Assembly (NCBI GenBank): GCA_963792445.1
Contig: CAWBWO010000005.1
Coordinates: 62,001 to 126,000, forward strand
Reading direction: 5' to 3'
Length of the DNA stretch: 64,000 nucleotides
Origin: Rummeliibacillus sp963792445
GTDB lineage: Bacteria > Bacillota > Bacilli > Bacillales_A > Planococcaceae
Of this stretch, positions 56,071-64,000 are shown in pieces (position 1 is the first letter of the stretch; the number at the start of each line of letters is the position of its first letter). A program made the position numbers and the translations under genes. The notes beneath the pieces were generated by a model. It was not told the origin of the DNA, did not search any database, and worked only from the letters and a program-made list of their open reading frames with translations.

Positions 56071-57538
56071 TTACCATTTTTTTACGTATACTTTAATTGC
56101 TTTTACTGTTTTATGCCCTGCTGCATCATAAACAGTGTAGGTGATTTTATATGTTCCAGGTTTTGAAGTATTTACTTTACCTGTTACTTTGATTTTGTTT
56201 GTTAGATTAATGGTTCCATCGTAAGCTGTAATTCCACTTCTAGTGTTAAAGTAGCTCCATTGAGAAATAGTTCTGTTTTTTGCTCCTTTGATGATAGGTT
56301 TTTTAGTATCGACTACCTTGATCTTCTTGTCTACTTTAAATCCTAAGTAACTTGCACGGATTGTAGTTGTTCCTTTTTTAGTTGCAATTAGTTTGTTTTT
56401 GTATTGGTCAAAGTAAGCAATCTGTAAACTACTTGATTGTAGTTTTACGCCAGTTGTAATGGTTTGAGTTGTACCATCTGCTAAAGTGGCTACAATTGCA
56501 GGTGTATAGCTTGTCCCAACTTCTAATGTTTCTAGCTTTGGAGATAGTTTAATCGCCTTCACATATTTATTTAAATTCTTTCCATTATATAACTCATTAC
56601 CAATAAGCAAGAACTTACCATTGGGCATGACATAAGCAGAACCACTGTCTCCATCTTGTTGCGTGTAAATACGGGAACCCGTATTTGCTTCATATAATCG
56701 GAACCCTGCATATTCTGAAGATGTCGCTAAATATTTTCCTGTTGAATCGATATGCATTTGACTGACTGGGTTCTCCCCTACATAAAATGCATCGGATTTA
56801 TAGGAAACTTCTTCAAAATTAGAAGTTAAGTTATATACCTTAATTTGTTTATCAGTCGTGGATACATATAATTTGCTATAATCGGGCGAAACTATGGCCG
56901 TTTCAATTGTTCCTTCTGGTACAATGACATCTAAATAATTTCCTTTTGTATCATAGACATTAATTTGGTTGTCTGATATTGAGAAAATATTAGAAGATGT
57001 TGCGATAATATGGTTGGAATTCGATAAACCAACTGAATACTCAACTCGACCTGTTTTCACATTGAATGCGATTAATTTTGTTTTAGAAGAAAACAACACA
57101 ATATCTTCATTTGGAATAAATGTATCAAGTGAATAATATTCATCTGGTAATTTATAGTAATCTAAGTATACAGTGTCATCCATTAATTCTCTTAAGTTAT
57201 ACTGTCTAGCATCAAATCCATCAAAAATAGTCAAATCGCTACCATTGCCAAAAGCAAAAATAGAGCCATCCTGATTTACTGTTGATGTGTAATAATAACC
57301 ATCAAATTCTTTTAAAGTAGTTCCTGTTATTAAGTCAATAATCTTACTGTTCTCTACTAGTGCATTTGTACGATTAGGTGTATCCCCTAAGATTCCTTGA
57401 AATTGATTAATAAGATAGATTTTCATTGACAGACGGAAGAACAACCCCCTCTGCTGCTTCGGCTTTTGGCGTTGCAATCCCGATTAGTAGGATCAACATA
57501 AACAAAAGCCCATAAATCGCTTTTTGCACAGTCTTCAT
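56071..57538 (-). pseudogene. Secreted propeller-like protein with C-terminal Ig-like domains, one frameshift
   Basis: About 487 residues. It starts at ATG 57538 (GGAGGG 7 bases upstream) with a signal peptide (LLFMLILLIGIATPKAEAAE). The frame changes near 57425, then the protein runs through WD40/quinoprotein-like strands (LITGTTLKEFDGYYYTSTVN, KLIAFNVKTGRVEY, DNQINVYDTKGNYLDV, DKQIKVYNL, YAGFRLYEANTGSRI). A bacterial-Ig-like part follows (LADGTTQTITTGVKLQSS) and then a DUF5011-type Ig domain (SGITAYDGTINLTNKIKVTG, GTYKITYTVYDAAGHKTV). Probably a cell-surface protein; no anchor motif is visible and the ligand is unknown. Confidence 0.72.
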
Positions 57539-57683
57539 TTTATTCCCTCCATTTTATTTATAAATATATAGTACTATATATTTATAAGACTTTTGGATTA
57601 TATTTCTGATTTTTATGGGAATAAATTTAGTTCCTGACACCTTATTTTTCTACCCTTGTCTACGGGAATTAAACCAAAATCAA

Positions 57684-57750
57684 TTACTCTTATTGTTCGC
57701 GGGAAGATTTGTGGATTTACTCTATTTACTGCCGCGGATGATGAGAGTAC
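57684..57750 (+). repeat. GCGG palindromic element
   Basis: TTACTCTTATTGTTCGCGGG and GCCGCGGATGATGAGAGTAC arms, almost identical to the copy at 54406, again followed by a GGAT array. Confidence 0.85.
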
Positions 57751-57784
57751 TTTTTATTTTAGGTACTTAAATTTTCATCAGCGT

Positions 57785-57889
57785 GGATAAAGAACTGTAT
57801 GTCGTGGATTTACTCATTATCGACGTGGATTCTGCTTGGTTTTTCGTGGATAAGTCTTTGCTGGGCGTGGATTTTTCCTTGCTCTCCAT
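57785..57889 (+). repeat. GGAT array, five units of exactly 21 bp
   Basis: GGAT begins at 57785, 57806, 57827, 57848 and 57869, nearly all within CGTGGAT. A worn copy without strict spacing lies at about 58750-58820. Confidence 0.9.
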
Positions 57890-57981
57890 TGTTTAAACAA
57901 ATTTGCCCAAAGAAAAAACATCTAATATCATTTAGGTGTTTTTCTTAATATCTTGTTTTAGTGACTGGCATCAAATATTCG

Positions 57982-58017
57982 AAAAAAAAGCTGATTAGCA
58001 ACAACGCTAATCAGCTT
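57982..58017 (-). terminator. Terminator of the doxX gene
   Basis: AAGCTGATTAGC / GCTAATCAGCTT with a 5-base loop and, on the minus strand, a run of eight T, 18 bp after the stop. Confidence 0.9.
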
Positions 58018-58034
58018 AACGATTAATTCATTTA

Positions 58035-58427
58035 TTAATCGTTCTTTTTAGTAAGCAATGCAAATTTTTCACTGCCATTAAGAATTAAATATACAGACAT
58101 AGCTAAAAATGCTAAATCTAATTCCCATCCTGCCATTGGACCATTACCTACAAACCCAATAGAAAGTTTCACAGTAAAGATAGCGCCTACCATTACAATA
58201 GCAAATAATACTGCCACGATACGAGTACCAATTCCAAGAATCATTGCTAAGCCACCAACTAGTTCAATAACAGCAACAATATATGCTAAAAATCCAGGTA
58301 ATCCAATGCTGCTAAACCAACCTGCTGTGCCTCCGATACCTGCACTAAATTTTAAAATTCCGTGAGTTAAAAAGGTAATACCTAATACCACACGTAAAAT
58401 AAATGAACCTAATTCGTAATTCTTCAC
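58035..58427 (-). CDS. DoxX-family membrane protein (MhqP-like)
   Basis: 130 residues with four membrane helices. The family motif RVVLGITFLTHGILKFSAG is followed by GLPGFLAYIVAVIELVGGLAMILG and GWELDLAFLAMSVYLILNG. DoxX proteins such as MhqP (YdfP) and CatD belong to quinone/catechol stress regulons in B. subtilis and act with dioxygenases or at the membrane; the exact chemistry is unclear. I start at GTG 58427, with GGAGG 8 bases upstream. The promoter overlaps a strong inverted repeat (58459-58509). It is 50 kb from the mhq operon and its control site is not the MhqR box. Confidence 0.82.
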   Translation of the reverse strand: MKNYELGSFILRVVLGITFLTHGILKFSAGIGGTAGWFSSIGLPGFLAYIVAVIELVGGLAMILGIGTRIVAVLFAIVMVGAIFTVKLSIGFVGNGPMAGWELDLAFLAMSVYLILNGSEKFALLTKKND

Positions 58428-58458
58428 TAACTTTTCCTCCAAAAATAAAATTTATAAG

Positions 58459-58509
58459 CTTACTTTTCGTAACTAAGTATATAATCAGAATCTAGTTACG
58501 TCAAGTAAG
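58459..58509 (-). promoter_or_regulatory. Promoter and nested inverted-repeat operator of doxX
   Basis: On the minus strand TTGACG (58499-58504) and TATACT (58476-58481) are 17 bp apart. CGTAACTA (58468-58475) and TAGTTACG (58493-58500) are perfect inner arms; CTTACTT (58459-58465) and AAGTAAG (58503-58509) are outer arms. The inner arms touch both promoter boxes, ideal for a repressor. A MarR- or HxlR(DUF24)-type quinone regulator is a plausible partner, by inference. Confidence 0.7.
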
Positions 58510-58575
58510 TATTTTGGATGCTATCACTACCAATCATTAACATCGTAAATTATGTTGGGATGAAAATCATTTATG

Positions 58576-58674
58576 CCATCCGTTTATACATCAATCGTTA
58601 TCCTGGTTATTAGTGGCATTTGCAACACAGTTGGAGCACTAATGGGTCCAGAAACAATAGATGTTGATTTTAAT
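58576..58674 (+). pseudogene. C-terminal remnant of an MFS transporter
   Basis: The plus strand reads PSVYTSIVILVISGICNTVG and ALMGPETIDVDF, the last helix and PET(x)xxDF tail of MHS-type carriers, with no start or upstream helices. It has no counterpart gene in this window; the intact MFS protein at 45513 has a different tail. Confidence 0.5.
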
Positions 58675-59078
58675 TGCATTCATCTTCTTTTTAAGGCCCT
58701 TTTACTTTGGGTGGTCTTTTTAATTTTTTCTTTTTAGGACTTAAAATTTTACCGAAGTGAATTTTATTACTCAGGGCGTAGATTAATTTTGCCCATTTCT
58801 CCTTGGATTAAATAAGATGTTCATTTCTCTTTTTTGTTTCAGAGGTGCAATCGTCGTAGCCATCGCAATCGCATAATAATCCATTGCACCTGGCGATTTT
58901 GCTTCATGTAAAGATGTTTCTTTTATATAGTGATTGGAGTGATTCGTTGCGAGGACAGTGCTTATCTTACTCGAGTCTACTTTTGCCTAGTTGGCAATGC
59001 AATTATAAAGCTAGACCTAACTGTTATGTCCAATCTCCCTTATTCCTTCTCCATATACTAAAAAAAGGAGGTGAGAAA

Positions 59079-59717
59079 GTGAGAAATGATAAGTATAGCT
59101 CTTCACGCAAGGATGAAGCAAGAATAGGATCGGCACACCGAGAGTGTATTGACCGTGCCTATCGTATTCCCATATTTTTAAGTACAACAACTCATTTAAA
59201 TGACAAACAACAACAGTTTCTAAACCGTCTAATTTTTGAGATTGAGAATGCTTTGCTTTTTCCGCGTACATTGCCTTTAAGTGAAAGTTATCCCGAATCC
59301 ATTTTAACTGATATTCGCCGCTTAGTTTCATCAAGCTTTGGAATGTTGGCAGTAAACCTTCGCCGTTTTAAAATTGAAACAGTTGAGCTTAATGAACAAA
59401 CCACCCCACCAACTACTCTACCAACCAATCCAATCTGGGAAGGATCCGTTTATTCACAAGTGGAACCTTCAATGGCTTTTCAATTTGGCCTCCCCTTATT
59501 ATTAGTAAGGGAAGAAGATACGGATGCAAATAATGGCATTTGGGCAGGTGGAATTGCTCCGCTTAATTTATTTATCGTTTGGCATTCTGAAACTCAAACT
59601 GTAGATCAATTCTTTAAAACGCCTGAATGGAGATCAGCCTTTGCAAATTGGTGTGCACAAGTAAGAAATGCTTTTTATATTCAGACAGAGCCTACGTTCA
59701 AGTATAGATGTGATTAA
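59079..59717 (+). CDS. Rossmann-fold protein resembling TIR/nucleoside deoxyribosyltransferase-like domains
   Basis: 212 residues, cytosolic. RIPIFLSTTTHLNDKQQQFL begins a beta-alpha unit, SSSFGMLAVNLRRFKIE follows, then QVEPSMAFQFGLPLLLVREE, where the Glu followed by an alanine/glycine-rich helix and a strand mirrors the catalytic Glu of NAD- or nucleoside-cleaving TIR/NDT-type domains. APLNLFIVWH and FANWCAQVRNAF end it. Start at GTG 59079 is strongly supported (AAGGAGGTGA); the longer frame from 58884 has no site. The family is not one I can name with certainty. A role in nucleotide chemistry or defence is only a hypothesis. It stands alone between remnants and repeats. Confidence 0.5.
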   Translation: MRNDKYSSSRKDEARIGSAHRECIDRAYRIPIFLSTTTHLNDKQQQFLNRLIFEIENALLFPRTLPLSESYPESILTDIRRLVSSSFGMLAVNLRRFKIETVELNEQTTPPTTLPTNPIWEGSVYSQVEPSMAFQFGLPLLLVREEDTDANNGIWAGGIAPLNLFIVWHSETQTVDQFFKTPEWRSAFANWCAQVRNAFYIQTEPTFKYRCD

Positions 59718-59796
59718 TAAACTTAGTTTAGGTGCCTGGCACTCTCCGAATTTTTACAGATTATAAGACAATATAGAAAATATAGTTGATTAAAAA

Positions 59797-59834
59797 AAGG
59801 ATTGAGTCCTGTTATATACAGAATTCAATCCTAC
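59797..59834. terminator. Terminator between convergent genes
   Basis: AGGATTGA / TCAATCCT arms around a 19-base partly paired loop. On the minus strand a run of seven T follows, so it mainly ends the lipoprotein gene. Confidence 0.7.
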
Positions 59835-59888
59835 ATTTTTGCTTGAATCTCTTAGTTGATTTGATTAAAACTTACCTCGATGAACTCC

Positions 59889-60743
59889 TTATCGTTGTAA
59901 CTGAGTTGCATAATCATTCAGCAATTCATAACAACGCTCTTTTGTAACATCAGCTAAAGTCATCGCATGCGTTACTTTTGGTGTATAGGAATCCATGCTT
60001 TCCGCATCTATGCTAGCTTGTTCTGCAGATGCATCGCGATTTTGTATCCATTGACGTTGATAAGTCTTTAGATTATTAAACTCAACTGCTGACAGTTTTG
60101 TCTTTAATGTGCCATAGATATTATTGAGTAATGCATCCCATTGTGCATAACGGGCGTTTTCTGCGTTGATCATTTTATCTTCTGATCCTTGCGTTGTACC
60201 GTCAATACTTGCAGCAAAGTTATCATAATTCATAACGATGGAAGTTGCCTTGTTTGAATACACTTGATACATATTCACTTTTGGTGCTTGAGTTTGGGAT
60301 TGAGAAGTTGTTGAAGTTTGAACAGTTTCTTCTTTTTTCGCTTTAGTAGACTGTGCTTTGTCTTGTTTACTTTTTGCTTCAGCACGTAGATCTTCTATTT
60401 GACCACTTACACTATTGAGTATATCTGTATCATCAAGCATTACATTTGCTTCATTGATCGCTTTTTTATAGTCCTTATCATCAATTAAATGCTCAATTTC
60501 TTTCGTTTTCTTTAATTGTGTCACATATTTCTGAGCTTGAGAATCTTCTGGTTTTTCATCTAACGCTAATCCAAAAGAGGCTAACGCTTTATCAATGTCC
60601 CCATTTGTTAAAGCAAGTTTCCCCTGCTCTACTGCCTTTGTATATGTGGCATTATTACTTTCTGCATTCTTCTTTGGAGCATCACTATTTCCGCAACCTG
60701 CTAATAATGCTCCGATTAGAATTATGTATGACAATTTACTCAT
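59889..60743 (-). CDS. TPR lipoprotein with C-terminal DUF1311 (LprI-type) domain
   Basis: 284 residues. A lipoprotein signal (IILIGALLAGCGNS, lipid Cys about 17) is followed by a TPR-like pair (YTKAVEQGKLALTNGDIDKA, ASFGLALDEKPEDSQAQKYV). Then come a charged Lys/Gln/Thr-rich linker (residues about 125-155) and a DUF1311 domain with WDALLNNIYGTLKTKLSAVE, LKTYQRQWIQNRDA and a final Cys in VTKERCYELL. In LprI and relatives this domain is linked to lysozyme inhibition. It is anchored outside the membrane. AAAGGTGG precedes the ATG. Monocistronic. Confidence 0.78.
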   Translation of the reverse strand: MSKLSYIILIGALLAGCGNSDAPKKNAESNNATYTKAVEQGKLALTNGDIDKALASFGLALDEKPEDSQAQKYVTQLKKTKEIEHLIDDKDYKKAINEANVMLDDTDILNSVSGQIEDLRAEAKSKQDKAQSTKAKKEETVQTSTTSQSQTQAPKVNMYQVYSNKATSIVMNYDNFAASIDGTTQGSEDKMINAENARYAQWDALLNNIYGTLKTKLSAVEFNNLKTYQRQWIQNRDASAEQASIDAESMDSYTPKVTHAMTLADVTKERCYELLNDYATQLQR

Positions 60744-61098
60744 GGTAGAACCACCTTTTACCCTGTTTATATTATTTTCACTCTATTTTAATATGATTTT
60801 TGATCTATGACTAGTAGATTTGTTATTTTTGTACTAGATTAGCCCCAAGATAGAACATCCCATAGGATTTGTTCCTATTCTATTTCAATAAAAAAGCCCT
60901 TACTCTCCAAAAAGATTAAGGACTTAATTTATATCTTATTGTCAGAATTATTTAATGTAAATTCCTTATCTTATGTTTTCTAACTCAATAACAGTTTTCC
61001 CCTTTTGCGTTTCCTTTGCTATTCCGTAATCCCCCTCCGCCCAATATTAAAATCATTTCTTCGAATAAAATTTCATAAAAACTCTTAACAGAGATAAG
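60744..61098. other. Intergenic region without a recognised gene
   Basis: It holds the lipoprotein promoter region, a weak CCCTTA/TAAGG stem near 60898-60930 with a neighbouring TTATTGTCAGAATT word (flank of the REP-like repeat), and otherwise AT-rich DNA. Confidence 0.45.
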
Positions 61099-61157
61099 AA
61101 AAACACCTCCACGTTGAGATTAAGGTTATAATACCATTAATTCAATGAAGGTGTTTT
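61099..61157 (-). terminator. Long hairpin after the collagen-like gene
   Basis: AAAACACCT / AGGTGTTTT outer arms enclose an inner TTGA-ATTAA...TTAAT-TCAA stem, about 55 bp in all, 100 bp past the stop. A T-rich run follows on the minus strand. Confidence 0.65.
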
Positions 61158-61256
61158 ATCTCTCATTTTCTTATGTCAGTGCGATACCGTTGACTGGCGT
61201 TATTAAAGCTTTTCTATATCCCTCGTTTGCTCAGTTTTTGGCCTTCAATTTTGAAA

Positions 61257-64000
61257 TTAAGGATTAATTCCTATACCACTCGGACTTGTGCCCACTGGAA
61301 TTGTAGTTACGACCGAAAATGTAATTCCGTTGATTACGGAGACGTTATTATCTCCCGCATTAGCTACATAAATTGCGTTGGTTAAAGGATTTGCAGCAAC
61401 GCCAACTGGAAGATTACCAACTGGTACAGTAGATATTACTGTATTTGAAGTCCCGTCTATAACGGAGACATTGTTAGTTAGTATGTTTGTAACATAAATT
61501 CTATTTGTAGTAGAATTTACACTAATATTAATTGGACCTGTGCCTACTGAAACGCTGGTTACGATTGTATTTGAAGTCCCGTCTATAACGGAGACATCGT
61601 TACTACCATTGTTTGCCACGTAAATTGCGTTGGTTGAAAGGTTCACTGCAACACCAAGTGGACCCGTATCACTACTGTAATAGTACTTACGACCGTATTT
61701 GAGCTCCCATCTATAACGGAGACATCGTTACTACCATTGTTTGCCACGTAAATTCGGTTCGTGATAGGATTTACAGCGACTCCATTTGGATTTGTGTTTA
61801 CCGGAACAGTAGCTATGACTGTATTTGAAGTCCCGTCAATAACAGAGACATTATCGCTATCACCGTTTGTTACGTAAATTTTGTTGGTTAAAAGATTCAC
61901 AGCGACACCAAATGGACCTGTGCCTACTGGAATGGTGCTTACAACTGTATTTGAAGTTCCGTCTATAACCGAGACATCATCACTACCACTGTTTGCCGTG
62001 TAAATTCGATTCGTAATTGGATTCACAGCGACTCTAGATGGATTCACCCCTACTGGAATAGTTGTTAAGACTGTACTTGTAAATCCGTCTATAACGGAGA
62101 CGTTGTTGCTGTTTTGGTTTGCTACATAAATTCGGTTAACAGAAAGAGGTATGGTGTCACCTGTTGCTCCTGTTGCTCCAGTTGCTCCAGTTGCTCCTGT
62201 GCTCCTGTTGCTCCCGTTGCTCCTGTGTCTCCTGTTGCTCCAGTTGTCCTGTTGCTCCAGTTTCTCCTGTTGCTCCTGTTGCTCCAGTGTCTCCTGTTGC
62301 TCCTGTTGCTCCTGTTGCTCCTGTTGCTCCTGTTGCTCCTGTTGCTCCTGTTGCTCCTGTTGCTCCTGTTGCTCCTGTTGCTCCTGTTGCTCCTGTTGCT
62401 CCAGTTGCTCCTGTTGCTCCTGTTGCTCCTGTTGCTCCTGTTGCTCCTGTTGCTCCTGTTGCTCCAGTTGCTCCTGTTGCTCCTGTTGCTCCTGTTGCTC
62501 CTGTTGCTCCTGTTGCTCCTGTTGCTCCTGTTGCTCCAGTTGCTCCTGTTGCTCCTGTTGCTCCTGTAGCTCCTGTTGCTCCTGTTGCTCCAGTTGCTCC
62601 TGTTGCTCCTGTTGCTCCTGTTGCTCCAGTTGCTCCCGTTGCTCCTGTAGCTCCTGTTGCTCCTGTTGCTCCTGTTGCTCCTGTTGCTCCTGTTGCTCCC
62701 GTTGCTCCTGTTGCTCCTGTTGCTCCAGTGGCTCCAGTTGCTCCTGTTGCTCCTGTTGCTCCTGTTGCTCCTGTTGCTCCTGTAGCTCCTGTTGCTCCTG
62801 TTGCTCCTGTTGCTCCTGTTGCTACCAGTTGCTCCTGTTGCTCCTGTTGCTCCTGTTGCTCCAGTTGCTCCTGTTGCTCCTGTTGCTCCAGTCGCTCCTG
62901 TTGCTCCTGTATGCTCCTGTTGCTCCTGTTGCTCCTGTTGCTCCAGTTGCTCCTGTTGCTCCTGTTGCTCCTGTTGCTCCTGTATGCTCCTGTTGCTCCT
63001 GTTGCTCCAGTTGCTCCTGTTGCTCCCGTTGCTCCTGTTGCTCCTGTTGCTCCCGTTGCTCCTGTTGCTCCTGTTGCTCCTGTTGCTCCCGTTGCTCCTG
63101 TTGCTCCCGTTGCTCCTGTTGCTCCTGTTGCTCCTGTTGCTCCTGTTGCTCCAGTTGCTCCTGTTGCTCCTGTTGCTCCTGTTGCTCCCGTTGCTCCTGT
63201 TGCTCCTGTTGCTCCTGTTGCTCCTGTTGCTCCTGTTGCTCCTGTTGCTCCTGTTGCTCCTGTATGCTCCAGTTGCTCCTGTCGCTCCTGTTGCTCCTGT
63301 TGCTCCTGTGTGCTCCTGTTGCTCCCGTCGCTCCTGTTGCTCCCGTTGCTCCCGTTGCTCCTGTTGCTCCTGTTGCTCCTGTTGCTCCCGTTGCTCCTGT
63401 TGCTCCAGTTGCTCCTGTTGCTCCTGTTGCTCCCGTTGCTCCTGTATGCTCCTGTTGCTCCCGTTGCTCCAGTTGCTCCTGTTGCTCCCGTTGCTCCTGT
63501 AGCTCCTGTTGCTCCCGTTGCCCCTGTTGCTCCTGTTGCTCCAGTTGCTCCAGTTGCTCCAGTGTCTCCTGTTGCTCCAGCTTGCTCCTGTTGCTCCAGT
63601 AGCTCCTGTTGCTCCGTGTCTCCCGTCGCTCCTGTGGCTCCTGTTGCTCCAGTTGCTCCTGTTGCTCCAGTGTCTCCCGTTGCTCCAGTGTCTCCCGTTG
63701 CTCCAGTCGCTCCTGTTGCTCCAGTGTCTCCTGTTGCTCCAGTTGCTCCAGTTGCTCCAGTTGCTCCCGTATGCTCCGGTTGCTCCTGTTGCTCCAGTCG
63801 CTCCTGTTGCTCCTGTTGCTCCAGTCGCACCAGTATCTCCTGTTGCTCCTGGTCGCGCCTAGTTGCTCCAGTGTCTCCCGTTGCTCCCGTTGCTCCAGTT
63901 GCTCCAGTGTCTCCAGTTGCTCCAGTAGCTCCAGTGTCTCCTGTTGCGCCGGTAGGTCCTGACGGAATGTCAGATAATTCAATATCTACAATTGCAGATC
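61257..64000 (-). pseudogene. BclA-like collagen/beta-propeller spore-surface protein, partial, many frameshifts
   Basis: The 5' end lies outside the window. The visible start reads SAIVDIELSDIPSGPTGATG, the pattern of exosporium BclA-type N-termini going into collagen repeats. About 600 residues of Gly-Ala-Thr/Gly-Asp-Thr triplets follow (62157-63960), then IPLSVNRIYVANQ leads into seven repeats of about 42 residues (IYVANxGSNDVSVIDGTSNTVVSTIPVGTGP...), enough for one seven-bladed YVTN-type propeller. Frameshifts occur near 61680 in the propeller and at several inserted bases in the collagen part. It probably forms hair-like filaments on the spore. The propeller is an unusual head, since BclA heads are usually TNF-like. 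Confidence 0.8.
62157..63960 (-). repeat. Collagen-coding 9-bp tandem repeat tract
   Basis: About 200 nine-base units (plus strand TGTTGCTCC, with AGTTGCTCC, CGTTGCTCC, TGTAGCTCC and AGTGTCTCC variants) coding Gly-Ala-Thr or Gly-Asp-Thr. Ten-base variants TGTATGCTCC occur near 62909, 62982, 63263, 63445 and 63769 and shift the frame. Long plus-strand Leu, Cys-Ser or Ala-Pro-Val frames over it are artefacts. Confidence 0.95.

Noticed and set aside
62114..63962. Long plus-strand frames rich in Leu, Cys-Ser or Ala-Pro-Val, and minus-strand Gln-Glu or Arg-Ser-Asn frames
   Set aside because: They are alternative readings of the 9-bp collagen repeat; only the Gly-x-Thr frame joins a spore-protein N-terminus and the propeller.

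Overview
The window is low-GC Gram-positive DNA from an endospore former of the Bacillales. Three things point to this: a Bacillus-type rbs operon, an MhqR-type quinone regulon, and a BclA-like collagen/beta-propeller spore-surface protein at the right edge. My best guess, by inference only, is a Lysinibacillus/Planococcaceae-type genome. No rRNA, tRNA, CRISPR array or prophage was seen. About fifteen genes are broken by one or more single-base frameshifts, often at homopolymers and with intact family motifs on both sides. I treat these mainly as likely sequence errors and mark them 'pseudogene' only because the frame is interrupted as given.

Layout, left part. 0.5-2.7 kb: a yknW/yknX-like pair without its ABC partners. 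3.1-7.6 kb: an mhq-type quinone/catechol detoxification operon (two ring-cleaving dioxygenases, a flavin reductase, a hydrolase) with three MhqR-box palindromes and two gene remnants. 7.7-18.8 kb: a tightly packed 12-gene minus-strand operon, the most interesting locus. It starts with three pterin-type enzymes (GTP cyclohydrolase I, a tandem PTPS/QueD protein, an SDR reductase). It continues with a HATPase, an alpha/beta hydrolase, an acyl carrier protein and an AMP-forming ligase. It ends with a HAMP membrane sensor, two STAS proteins, an RsbU-like PP2C phosphatase and Jag_N/FapA proteins. This looks like small-molecule synthesis or modification wired to a partner-switching relay. 19.8-25.6 kb: the ribose operon rbsRKDACB with a clear promoter and double operator.

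Middle part. 26-28.5 kb: an M20 amidohydrolase, an amino-acid ABC remnant, and a small membrane protein/zinc-ribbon pair. 28.8-39.3 kb: a phosphate-scavenging island of a giant lamin-tail/metallophosphoesterase surface protein, a repeat-bearing 5'-nucleotidase and a PhoX phosphatase, with PhoP-box-like 11-bp direct repeats upstream of at least two. 39.7-47 kb: a surface-polysaccharide-like hydrolase, an acyltransferase, a chemoreceptor, a RAYT transposase and an MHS/ProP-type transporter. 47.7-52.9 kb: a c-di-GMP block (CheY-like, PAS-GGDEF*-EAL, PilZ, PAS-GGDEF).

Right part. 53-57.5 kb: secreted cell-wall-type proteins (class A beta-lactamase fold with SH3 domains, a small hypothetical, a DUF4163/DUF3298 protein, a propeller/Ig-like protein). 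58-61 kb: an MhqP/DoxX-like protein with its own operator, a Rossmann TIR/deoxyribosyltransferase-like protein and a DUF1311 lipoprotein. 61.2-64 kb: the collagen-like spore protein.

The spaces between genes carry a recurrent, apparently undescribed repeat family. It consists of 60-75 bp palindromes (core TATTGTTCGCGG) joined to one of two arrays, TTACTTGC-N13 or GGAT-N17, both with an exact 21-bp period. A second family (GGGACTGGCACC and a duplicated segment of about 115 bp) surrounds the RAYT gene.
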